From assembly GCA_002189035.1 (NCBI GenBank), contig CM007992.1:3100001-3164000 (forward strand): a stretch of 64,000 nucleotides of DNA. Direction: 5' to 3'. Positions 1 through 10,390 of this stretch are shown here, piece after piece. The translations under genes and the position numbers were made by a program. The stretch comes from Utricularia gibba (taxonomy: Eukaryota; Streptophyta; Magnoliopsida; Lamiales; Lentibulariaceae). Numbering within the stretch: the first letter of the stretch is position 1; every line of letters starts with the position of its first letter. A model generated the notes under the pieces. The model did no database searches and was not told the DNA's origin. It saw only the letters and a program-made list of their open reading frames with translations.

Positions 1-2198
1 GCAGACTAAGTATACAGAAACAGAGCGGTGATGAAAAGAGATGCTTACCAGTATCAGGAAATCATTCCACGAATATACAGCTAAACCAAAATTCTCAAAT
101 TCCTCCTTATTTTGAGAACTAACTTCTCCAAAGCAAACAATTGCTGCAGGTTATGTCACATAAATCCGAAGTTTTAGCACATTAGATAAATTATCCGAAT
201 CAGAATCAATGAAAGCACGTACTTTTCAAACACTTTGCGGCACCAGGAAGTGTTTTTAGAAGCTATAAGTACAAGACCAGGTGTCAGCATATGTCACATT
301 ATCATCAAAGCAGATAACAAAATCAGGAATGCACATATACTAAAAAGCATCATGTAAAAATTTGACGATAGCAATTAAATAACCTCTGGTATCTTTTTTC
401 CTTCTACAAAAGCTATTTCAACTTCCGCATGGCATATGATGAATTCTACAGCACCAGCGCCTGATCAAGTAAAAAGTGAAGCTATTTTCAGGTACCACAC
501 AAAATCATCCAGCATGCATCAACACTGCAGACTTGTGACAACGCCTTTTCAGCAGCATGCATCCAGCAACATATAAAATGAAGGATGAGAGGTGAGATCT
601 ATGGTGTTTTCAGTGAATAAATGTTTAGTTTATCTGTGTATATAGCCTCTGGCTACAGCTGTTTCATTATATGACTTTTCAGTCGATCAAAAAAAGAAAA
701 AGGCATGGAGGATGAGAAGAAAACATACCCAATGTGTCGTACAAGGGGACACAATATAGCCCATGTGCATTACATGCCTGAATCAATTATAAAACATGAT
801 GAGTTATGATTGACTATGCATATGGATATGTCTTCAATGGAGGACTGCTAGAGTTTTCTTTGTTAGGAACACATAGCATTTAAGATTACCAAAAGAAACT
901 CATGGATCAGAATACCTCCATGCTGATAACCCACTCTGTGGAATTAGCACCATAGATTCCACACCGTCCTCCCTGAGCATCATCAATAAAATGAGAGAAA
1001 ATAGTGAATGGTCGCAGAACCAGCTATAACAGTGCCCAAATACAAAAGAAGAATTTGATTACATATAGGATCACAGTAAGTAGCGCCATGTATGAAAATA
1101 TTACAAAGATATAAGTATGATCCAAACAGATTTGCATGAAGATTCCAAAAAAGATCCGTCTTATTACACAATTCAAAAAGAGAACCAGAGAAAACGCAAA
1201 GCCAAATTCCTAGAAAAGATCTGAAGGGAAAACCTTTTCAAGGCCACAGCTCCGGATAGAATTGCCGACTTTGAGCACTATATCATACACTTCTCCGTAA
1301 GTCTTCCACACATACTTTCCAGGCTGGTAACGCGATCAACATGCAAGGGAAATTTTATTCAAATAAGTCAATAGAAGCAAGACCTCAGCAAATAAATATT
1401 ATCAAGTACCTTCCCATCTATAACTTCACGGTGACCAAGCATCTTATTGTGGGGATATTTCTCTACAGACAAACTGCAGGAGGAACTCATATAGCAACTT
1501 AAGAAATGCCATGGACTGAGAATATAAACATCTAAATTCAACGCATGCAACAGCATATGACCTTGATCATAAACAGCTCAGACGTCCCTCAAGCTCATAA
1601 AGGTGGCAAATTTGCTTTCTACTAGAAAAGATACTCATAGAAGTACCCCATGCTTTTCGCACTAAACACACTCTACAGCGTGCTAATTTAACTCATACAC
1701 GCCTAAAATATCACAAAAAAAAAAAAAAACAGAATTGAGAACCCAATATGACTATTCCAGCGTGCAGAGCCATTCAGGTCCCCTGACTTTGAAACAACGT
1801 GGGTTACGCTTTGAAAGCAAAAAAGATTTTCTCTTTTTTTTCTTTATTGACAAAAAGCGCCACATATTTGTCAGTGATGGGAACGTCCCCATCCTCCGAA
1901 CCAGCGCACCAAAAGAAAAGAAAAGGAAAACAGGAAAATCGCCCAACGAGAAGATCGCGAGCAACGGAAACTCAATTAGCACCAAACCAGTAAAAAGCAA
2001 GTGCCACAAATTGTACAGCATATTCACAGAAAAATAAGGATCGGACCGGAAAATGTCCCAGCAGCTCTCCAGTCCAGGAGCCGGCGCCGGAAAACCATTC
2101 TTAGCAAAAATGCTTCTGTAAACCGGTCCAATGGACGGCCTACCCTCCGCCGCCGGCTTCGCAGGCTCCACCTCCACAACGAACTTCTCCCCCGCCAT
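1..2198 (-). CDS. LACS4: Long-chain acyl-CoA synthetase, LACS4-type (5' part, runs off left edge)
   Basis: Activates free long-chain fatty acids to acyl-CoA using ATP; the family acts at the ER or cytosolic membrane faces. Eight coding exons are visible on the minus strand: 2047-2198, 1410-1473, 1234-1323, 916-972, 729-777, 384-460, 223-262 and 49-143. All have GT/AG borders and compatible phases and give about 208 residues of an expected ~660. Diagnostic blocks are GRPSIGPVYRSIFAKNGFP near residue 20, SVEKYP-NKMLG near 53, CGIYGANSTEWVISME, and ACNAHGLYCVPLYDTLG. The start at 2198 (MAGEKF) fits the short LACS4-like N-terminus. The ATP-binding and AMP-binding core motifs lie beyond the window, so activity cannot be judged. 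No frameshift is seen. LACS3/4/5 are close relatives, so the exact paralogue is less certain than the subfamily. Confidence 0.93.
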
Positions 2199-3050
2199 CT
2201 CCGATCACACACTAATCCTCCAGCTTCTCCGGTGGAGTGTGATTGGGATCAGATTCAGGAATTCGTGGATTTGACTAAATAAGGAGCAGTTGCAATGACG
2301 CGTAGCGGACGGACGGACCTTTCTATCTGTTGGCCAAAAATAAAATAAAATAAAATAAGGCCTTGACTTTGACATTTTCAATAGTTTACTTTTCGCTTTA
2401 TTTTTCGTTCATTTAGGAATTAGGGTTTAACATTCTCCTGAATCCATCAGTCTTGGAGAATGTTTATATTGAAAAAAATAATATTTAATATTTAAAATTC
2501 ACTATCTTTTTAAAATATATATTAAAAAATTGTTGTACTATTTATATTCTATAACATGGTTTTCGTCTTATAATATAATTGTGTACCATTATTATTATAT
2601 TATATTATATTATATGTTAATATGGAGTATTGGACCATTTGAAAGATTGGATATCAATTCAATTCTCTATTCAATATTAGTAGGATTGACAAAAGTCTAT
2701 GGTGGCTTGGTAAAAAAATAATATTATTTAAATTATTTGAATTTAAATAAATAGTATAAAAATATTTATTTATAATGGTATGTTTGATAGATGATTTGCC
2801 ATTATTTGAATTTATAAAAAATATGCACTTAGTATAATTATTTAGAAATAAAAATTTATATATAAACCATGAAATATTTAGTCTTTTTTTGAAATAACAG
2901 CCAGCTTTATTATTAAATACGAATGAATTTAATTCTAAAAAATTTAGATATTTAGAAGTATTTTTTATTTTTTTAAAAGCTAAAAAGCTCTAATTTCTAA
3001 TTTTTCAAAAATATTTATTATTCAATACATTATATAAAACAAATGTTAAA
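2199..3050. other. AT-rich intergenic region upstream of LACS4
   Basis: This holds the divergent promoter side of the LACS gene and then strongly AT-rich DNA. I see no coding signal, RNA gene or clear repeat beyond short A/T runs. Confidence 0.6.
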
Positions 3051-3415
3051 AACCCGTATTTTTGAAAATCTAACATATCAAAAATACATTTTGATTTCTA
3101 AACCTATATGTATAATAAACATGATCTATGCACACACTTAATTTAAAGCATATATTACAATAAAATTCGATATTTGACAACTACCAACATGATTTCCTGG
3201 CATAATGACAACACATCCATCCTTAAATTTTGGATTCTTTTTGTATTGTATTTGTTTTTTTATATTATTAAATCAGAAAGGTAAAGAAGTACAAGTTGTT
3301 TTATTTATTATTTCTTTGATTAATCTGTATGGCTTCAAAGTCAAATGTAAGAATGCGAGCATACACACATTGGGTATTTTGGATAACTTTTGTTATATTT
3401 TAAAATTATAACTAT

Positions 3416-3495
3416 AAAAATTATTTTTTAAAAAGTAAATAATTATTTATTTTTAACTTTTATTTTTACTTTTTAAAAATAATTTTAAAAAGTAA
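3416..3495. repeat. Short AT-rich inverted repeat
   Basis: Two A/T-rich arms of about 24 bases (around 3416-3440 and 3470-3494), built on TTTTTAAAAAGTAAA-like sequence, face each other. It could fold as a hairpin or be a MITE remnant. Low complexity makes chance similarity possible. Confidence 0.35.
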
Positions 3496-3608
3496 AAATA
3501 TGTTTTAAAAATTTTAGATAACAGTAATTTAGTTTTCAAATGAGTAGAAGAGCGGATGATTCCTTTCCAAAAGACCCATCGAGATGGCGGGAAGAGGATG
3601 CGCCCCCT

Positions 3609-6600
3609 TCATCTGGTTCTGGTAATCCCCTTCTTCTTGCCTTTCACATGCTTCCCCAACCTCCTGATCCTACGGCGAAGAGGGAGCGCAGGTACGCCAA
3701 AGAACTTCTTCTTCTTGCCTTTCACATGCTTCCCCAACCTCCTGATCCTACGGCGAAGAGGGAGCGCAGGTACGCCAAAGAACTTCTTCTTCTTGCCTTT
3801 CACATGCTTCCCCAACCTCCTGATCCTACGGCGAAGAGGGAGCGCAGGTACGCCAAAGAACTTCTTCTTCTTGCCTTTCACATGCTTCCCCCCTCCTGAT
3901 CCTACGGCGAAGAGGGAGCGCAGGTACGCCAAAGAACTTCTTCTTCTTGCCTTTCACATGCTTCCCCAACCTCCTGATCCTACGGCGAAGAGGGAGCGCA
4001 GGTACGCCAAAGAACTTCTTCTTCTTGCCTTTCACATGCTTCCCCAACCTCCTGATCCTACGGCGAAGAGGGAGCGCAGGTACGCCAAAGAACTTCTTCT
4101 TCTTGCCTTTCACATGCTTCCCCAACCTCCTGATCCTACGGCGAAGAGGGAGCGCAGGTACGCCAAAGAACTTCTTCTTCTTGCCTTTCACATGCTTCCC
4201 CAACCTCCTGATCCTACGGCGAAGAGGGAGCGCAGGTACGCCAAAGAACTTCTTCTTCTTGCCTCCTGATCCTACACATGCTTCCCCAACCTCCTGATCC
4301 TACGGCGAAGAGGGAGCGCAGGTACGCCAAAGAACTTCTTCTTCTTGCCTTTCACATGCTTCCCCAACCTCCTGATCCTACGGCGAAGAGGGAGCGCAGG
4401 TACGCCAAAGAACTTCTTCTTCTTGCCTTTCACATGCTTCCCCAACCTCCTGATCCTACGGCGAAGAGGGAGCGCAGGTACGCCAAAGAACTTCTTCTTC
4501 TTGCCTTTCACATGCTTCCCCAACCTCCTGATCCTACGGCGAAGAGGGAGCGCAGGTACGCCAAAGAACTTCTTCTTCTTGCCTTTCACATGCTTCCCCA
4601 ACCTCCTGATCCTACGGCGAAGAGGGAGCGCAGGTACGCCAAAGAACTTCTTCTTCTTGCCTTTCACATGCTTCCCCAACCTCCTGATCCTACGGCGAAG
4701 AGGGAGCGCAGGTACGCCAAAGAACTTCTTCTTCTTGCCTTTCACATGTTTCCCCAATCTCCTGATCCTACGGCGCAGAAGGGGCACCGGAATGATAGGT
4801 ATTCCAAAGAACTTCTTGAAGGCAGGCTTCCTCGCAGCTCAATCGAAAGAGTCGGTTCTGGGTTGTAAGAACAGGTCAGGACACTCAAGGATCAAAATGA
4901 GGATGGAGGGAGGCAACAGTTACCATATCCAAATGCGACTGAGAAGAGGTTGAAGGGAACCCATAAGCAGAAAATCGCCTGCAGGGAGAGCAGAGGATGC
5001 TTCAGTGTGAAAAGTAACCATAGTAAGTGTAAAATTTTATTTTTACTGTATGAATAAAATGTTATGATGGTTATTTTTCAAAACAATCCAAAGTGGGTGA
5101 TTTGAAAAGTAATCATTTTAAATGTAAAATTTAGTTCTTATTTTGTGAGAGATAATGTGAAGAAGATTACTTTTCAAAGTAACCGTAAATAAATTGAGTA
5201 GAACAAATGGGAGTCACCTTTGGTAAACCTATAGTTAGTGGGACGGTAAGAGCAGCAAATACTCTTTGAGATCATCATGACACGATCAGCAGTGGGATTT
5301 CCTTTTAGACCCTCCAGAAGATTCAACTCAAAGAGGCCACCGGCCAAATATGACATCAGTTGAAACCAGAAGATATAAGATCATATTCAGTGGTTTTCCG
5401 AAAACTACTATTATTTTTACACTAATGAATAATTTGGGGAAATCTCATTTTATGGAAACAAAAAAAAAAAACAAAATCTCGTTTTCTTGTGGAAAATATA
5501 ATTTTGTAAATAAACTTCACTTCATATATTTTCTATAATTTTTCTATTCATTTTCAGAAATTAATTAATTAAATTAGAAAACTTTGTAAAGAAAATTTAA
5601 TTAAAAAAACACACATCATCATTTCTGAAAATCAATAAAAATGTTCTTACCAGAAGACGTGGAGTAAAGAGATAAAATGGGTACCTCAACTGCGATCAGA
5701 GATGTCAATGCTGTCAAAACCGGAAAAATGCACAAGCTATCTGGTGTTGTCAAATCGGTGAACCATAAAATGCCACCCTCTTTGAAAGATGGCATCTTTT
5801 CAGCCATAGTTCTTACCTGAGGCGATTCAGCAAAATGGACGGCTCCATTGGTACAAGAAACATTTTCAAAGCAGAAAGTGTCAAAGGAAGGGACATGTGA
5901 TCTTACTGCAAAGAAGAGACTGGAAATAATGAGACCTGACACCAGCATTCCTTTGGAAGGGGCCAAAGGAGATACACCGTGCCTGCAGCATAATTACCAC
6001 AAACCAAAAATACTAAACATTCAAAGTGCATTTGGGATTAAAACAATTATGAAGCAGGCCATGCCAAGTACTCGGCAGCACTTTTTTGATCAGCAAATAG
6101 CAAGAATGAATATGATAGATACTGTTTAAAAAGAGCTTTCTGTTGCGCCTGGCGTTCATCCATGCCAATATCCTGCTAAACAACCAGCTGGTATGAAAAT
6201 CAGGAGTCTGAGCCAACAGCATGAATATTCGAGGCCGTACAGGAATCACAAGCAAAAAATGGCCATATCGCATAAATTATGAGGCAGCCTAAAAAAGGAC
6301 AGCATACACTATACAGCCAATTAAGCCTACTGTCCGCATGGAGAGAAAGAAGTGCAAGAATCCTACCTTGATCTCCCAGTCTTTTTGTAGTTTTTCCAGG
6401 TCTAATCTCATAAGCTGTCAAACAAAAACAGGCAATTACGAGCAGAAAAAAAAAAAAAAAACAGCAAAGAAGTGGTACAGTTCTTCTCCAATTTTCAGCA
6501 TATGAATAGAGTTATCTAGAAGTATGAATTTCAAAATATTCGTTTGAAGCCAGAATCTAGAGAATACATCTAAAAATGATGCCTAGAAACTGGTCTGAAC

Positions 6601-7644
6601 AGGACTTACAATTGATTTTGAAGTGACTTTTAGCATATGTATCGAGATTGGAAGTTGAAGTAGGCGAATAAAGATAGTTGTCAGAGCAACAGCTGCTCAC
6701 CTGAACATACACATACGATTGCTTACACTGCTAATCCATGAGCATTTTTTAAGCTCAGAAACAAAAAAGAAGAAGAATAACAAGGAGTAGATTGAAAACA
6801 TAAATACATCAAAACAACCCCCTAACATGTAGTGCCGTTAACATTATCATGAACTGAAGATACAAGGCTTTTTAAAGGTTGATTCGGACCCCTAATTGGC
6901 CAGCTTCTCAGTTTTTCAAAAAAGCAAGTTTAACCAGCGCTCAACATGTCTTTAAAAATATTAAAATTGCAATTGAATACGGCCCAAAGTGGCCCAGCAG
7001 TGGTCTTTAACAATAATGAAAAATGTAGAGCCTAAACATAAGCTAGTCTAAGAAAAGTTCAAACCAAAGATTGAAGCAAAAAACTTTCTTGAAAAAAACA
7101 GCCCAGAAATCCATATTTAGATTGTATGTTCATGCTGAAAATTGAAAAATGAACCCACCAATTGAGCCCTGCATAAACGTGAACATAATCAATCAAGTAT
7201 TGAACCGCTGCCACAGGAAAATATGAATCAGCTGCAGAAACCGCCACCTCATTCACCAACGGAGCTGCCTGTGCAGCCAACTCCGTACCCTTATATTCCA
7301 AAACATTTGCCACTTCACTCAAAACAGGAAGATCTCCAGAAGCTTCAGAAACACTCCCGCTTGAGAAATTTCTATGAAAAACAAGTCCTGACCCTAATGA
7401 GTAGGGGGATTCCCGTATCTTGAAAGAAGCTTCTAGCTCTGTGAGTGACACCAAAACTATTTATTGATCCAAATGCACTTCTATGAAGATACTGAAACGT
7501 TTCAGGATTCCTGGAAATGGGATGTCTATGCAATTCTTCGTGATCATGGCTTTCCCGGTGAAGATGAGACAAGTATGCGCCAGCCTGATGACCCTGCTGG
7601 TAGAGTAGTTTCGCTCGACAAGTAATGCTTCTTCTATACGCCAT
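3609..7644 (-). pseudogene. OXA1: OXA1-like mitochondrial insertase, copy 1 (frameshifted; last exon expanded)
   Basis: OXA1 inserts proteins into the mitochondrial inner membrane, and its basic C-terminal tail contacts the ribosome. The start is at 7644 (MAYRRS) and all copy-2 exons have counterparts, including the VRTMAEKMPSFKEGG block at 5690-5815 and the AIFC.WVP exon near 4970. Exon 1 has one extra base near 7403-7408, so the frame leaves the presequence and continues in a second frame (7059-7454). Exon 7 has one extra A near 5264-5267. The acceptor before the last exon is GAG (exon start 4837). The last exon lacks the proline-rich linker of copy 2 and runs into the 78-bp array; in frame it ends at a TAG at 4272, with the ancestral stop surviving at 3609. 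It could be transcribed but is unlikely to make normal OXA1. Confidence 0.88.
3629..4818 (-). repeat. 78-bp minisatellite, 15 copies, grown from the OXA1 C-terminal exon
   Basis: Copies anchored on TTCACATG start at 3643, 3721, 3799, 3877, 3953, 4031, 4109, 4187, 4273, 4351, 4429, 4507, 4585, 4663 and 4741. Spacing is 78 bases except 76 after copy 4 and 86 after copy 8. Most copies look identical; the outermost right copy diverges. On the minus strand each unit is 26 codons rich in Lys/Arg (11 of 26), joining the KKFFG.P motif to RRRIRRLGKHVKGK. The single-copy counterpart at 10391-10700 shows both motifs separated by a linker, so the unit arose by joining them, probably at shared AAGAAG bases, and then expanded. 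The 86-base spacer brings a minus-strand stop at 4272, leaving about six units in frame with the upstream exon. Confidence 0.95.
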
Positions 7645-8340
7645 TTACTTTATCCCCTACACATGCACGAATGGAATACGAAGAAAAACGGATTACAAAT
7701 ATTTCAGTGAGGAGATTAGAAATCTCCGATGAGAATAGCAGTCATCCAACATGAAAAGCTTAGAAACTAATCCACCACAAAAAAATGCAAACATCACACA
7801 GGGTATGGACACAAGATTTCCAAGGCTTCTGTGTTCGAGAGATCCAAATTTGCATCCAGGATGCTTATTAACAAAATTCAAAAGACTTTTATCTAAAAAA
7901 GTCACATTTTTTAGCAGTTTAGAGATCAGAATCATATTTTTAATTAGAATACTTAGGATCATCAAATGTTCCAAATCGTAATTCAAGTTCATCCAAAATC
8001 AGCATTAAATGTAAAGAACTGTGATTGGAAAAGCAAGAACCAAATAACCCCAACTTCTCTGTCATATCCACCATCGCCAAACCCTTACCAGCATTCCGAC
8101 AAAGTCACAAAAGTAAATCCCAAAAACCACACGAATGCTCTCAAAAACCCCAATTTCCAAACTACCCAGATAGTTATCTCCAATATTGAATAAAAACATC
8201 GAAAGGGAGTCCCCCTCGTTCTAACCTTCTCCTGGGTGGGATGTTTGTGACTGAAGAATCTTCCCTGAAGCCACCAACGGTTTCCCTTTATAGGATCCAT
8301 TTCCCAAAATCTTATTAAATATTAAGGTCATAGCATGTCA
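7645..8340. other. Upstream flank of OXA1 copy 1
   Basis: This non-coding sequence is shared with 13028-13620 in unit 2 and partly with 9642-10017. It lies between the OXA1 start and the tRNA relic and probably held the OXA1 promoter. No gene is seen. Confidence 0.6.
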
Positions 8341-8345
8341 ACAAA

Positions 8346-8405
8346 GGGGTGTGTCGCGCTCGCTTCGCATGCGAGAGGCATGGGGTTCCGTTCCCTGCAC
8401 CTCCA
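8346..8405 (+). pseudogene. tRNA-Ala(CGC) pseudogene lacking the D-arm
   Basis: It matches the intact tRNA at 13792-13864 through the anticodon arm (loop TTCGCAT) and the acceptor 3' strand. The D-arm is missing, about 13 bases including the A-box. The T-arm also carries changes, reading GGTTCCGTTCC in place of GGTTCGATTCC. It can neither fold as a tRNA nor use a normal internal polymerase III promoter. Confidence 0.85.
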
Positions 8406-8857
8406 CTTTCTGTTGGGCTCTGTAATTCTGTTCTTCTCAAATCTCACGTGCTAGAGAGTAGAGAAGCTATGCTCAACTCAGATCACGTCCTGCTGCACTC
8501 ACTTTTTCTCGTTTAGATCAGCTCTTCTCACTTTGGGATTCACCTCGATGCTTATAAGCTCACCCGTTTTCTCTGACGCATGTCTAGACAGATTGAACCA
8601 GAGTCGCCAACTCAGGTATGGGAATGCCTCCATGAGTTGAATAAAAAGAGAGATGGTATTTTTTCACAGATAGGAGTGGATGATTTTAGGTGCATTGTAT
8701 GCAGAAAAGAGCAATTCTGTGAACATATATACAAGGCCCTTAATCTTATATCAAATGCTATGTGCATATCACATTCACATTCCAAAACGTTTCAGGGAAA
8801 ATACTATGGGGATATAAAACTTTCAGCGGCAGAGAATAGATGTATATAGATCGAGGA

Positions 8858-9580
8858 AACGGAGGTCATCAAGCTTGTGGAGCTGGAGTGCTTTCATTAG
8901 CAGCTTCAGGATATCATGTTCTGGGGCGGTCGAGGAGGCTTTGTAAGTGCTGCACCAGCCTTCCTTTGCCCTGCTGATGATGCTCTTTCCCTCCACCTTC
9001 GTCCATCCTGATGGATAACCAAGCACAAAGAAGAGTTCAAGCAGAATCATTTACAAAAACTCCACTGATGATGAACATCGGGTTTAAAGAGGGAATTCCA
9101 AGGTAGCTTGCAGGTGATTCAGGTACCAATCTACCATGCAAACTAAGGTGGGAACAAGCATCATAAGCACTTATATTGAGAATAGAAGAATCTGGGGATG
9201 GACATTGGATAGGTTGATCATTGTCAAGAGGCTCACTTGGGCGCTTAACAGGCTTAAATTCGGCAGCAACTTCGATTCCACGAGGAGATGCAGATTGTGC
9301 TACGCCCTCGCTACGGTTCGACTGTGAGCCAGAAGGCAACCCTTTTCTTTCAATCTGCAATTCCAAGAGATACAACACCAAAAATAAATAAATCCCTGAA
9401 ACCAGATCAAAAGCTGGAGATAAACCCAGGCAGATTGGTCCTTCATCTAATCAAATCAAATTCACAGCGAGATCACCAACAAGGAATTCCCAATACAACA
9501 CAAAATAACCAGAAATGATCATGGAACCAATAAATATATAAAACAGAATGATGGGGAAGTTGGGTTACGAGCGCGCTCTG
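8858..9580 (-). pseudogene. Small plant-specific protein, copy 1 (disabled)
   Basis: This is the counterpart of the intact gene at 14281-15199. The middle exon (about 9176-9355) is open and keeps SPRGIEVAAEFKPVKRPSEP. Its splice donor has changed from GT to AT at 9173-9174. The last exon lost about 34 bases near 8925 between two G-runs, which shifts the frame and gives an early stop. The first exon is cut away at the duplication junction, leaving only its last few bases before 9580. With three independent lesions it is a pseudogene. Confidence 0.85.
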
Positions 9581-9640
9581 AGTTTGAAGCTTACTGCCGA
9601 CTTGATGGACAGGGGAGTCACTCCATTCAAGAATAGGCAG
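9577..9640. other. Duplication junction with a 53-bp UGT85 patch
   Basis: From about 9579 to 9632 the sequence is nearly identical to 21131-21183, the end of exon 1 of the UGT gene; I see one clear difference (AGGGG versus AAGGG). It starts at a shared CTGAGTT where the small gene's first exon is interrupted. It is followed by sequence from upstream of OXA1. The patch is too short to be a gene fragment with function. Confidence 0.9.
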
Positions 9641-10017
9641 ATTCCCCTACACATGCACTAATGGAACACGCAGAGAAACAGATTACCAAGATTGCTGGTA
9701 GAGTAGTTTCGCTCGACAAGTAATGCTTCTTCTATACGCCATTTACTTCATCCCCTACACATGCACGAATGGAACACGCAGAAAAACAGATTACAAATAT
9801 TTCAGTGAGGAGATTAGAAATCCCCGATGAGAATAGCAGCCATTCAACATGAAAAGCTTAGAAACTAATCCACCACAAAAAAATGCAAAATCATGCAGGG
9901 TATGGCCACAAGATTTCCAAGGCTTCTGTGTGTCGAAAGACCCAAATTTGCAACCAGGATGCTTATTACCAAGAATCAAAAGACTTTCATAAAAAAAAGT
10001 CACATTTTTTACTGCTA
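9641..10017 (-). pseudogene. Third partial copy of the OXA1 5' end and upstream flank
   Basis: 9642-9686 repeats the OXA1 upstream flank. 9690-9750 repeats the start of OXA1 exon 1 (minus-strand MAYRRSITCRAKLLYQQ). 9750-10015 again repeats the upstream flank seen at 7660-7920 and 13035-13290. The nested order shows a complex rearrangement between the two duplication units. No open gene remains. Confidence 0.8.
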
Positions 10018-10390
10018 TTTGTAATAATAAACCTGATCTAATGTACAGACTTAATTTAAAGCATAGATTATAATAAAATTCGACATTCAGCATCTACATA
10101 CATTATTTAGTGACATAATGAGAACACATCGGTCCTTAATTTTGGATTTTTTTGTATTATATTTGTTTCTTTATTGTTATAAAATCAGGAAGGTGAGAGA
10201 GAAGTCCAAGTTCTTTTGTTTATTGTTTCTTTGATTGATCTGTGTGGCTTCAAAGTCAAATGTAAGAATGCGACCGTAATCACATCCTAAAGCAATAACA
10301 CAGGCCTATTCCTTGCTCCTTTTTTTTTTTTATGGAAATCCAAAAAAAGAACACCACCTGCTTGGGATGGCGGGAAGAGGATGTGCCCCC

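Larger units (their letters stand above)
3050..9580. repeat. Segmental duplication unit 1 (decayed copy)
   Basis: This segment matches 10018-15150 in order and orientation: OXA1 3' flank, OXA1, upstream region, tRNA-Ala, and the small unknown gene. The 3' flank match is visible at 3110-3370 versus 10035-10280 and the 5' end at 9530-9580 versus 15100-15150. Unit 1 has accumulated disabling changes in all three genes while unit 2 keeps two of three clearly intact. The right border is the chimaeric junction at 9577-9640. Confidence 0.88.

Noticed and set aside
3629-4818. Regular array resembling a CRISPR locus
   Set aside because: There are no distinct spacers, since whole 78-bp units are identical, and the surroundings are plant nuclear genes.
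3556-4953. Long plus-strand ORFs (up to 237 codons) and several overlapping ORFs in both strands across 3540-4950
   Set aside because: They are products of a 78-bp repeat whose length is divisible by three; the genuine coding frame is the minus strand, as shown by the OXA1 tail homology.
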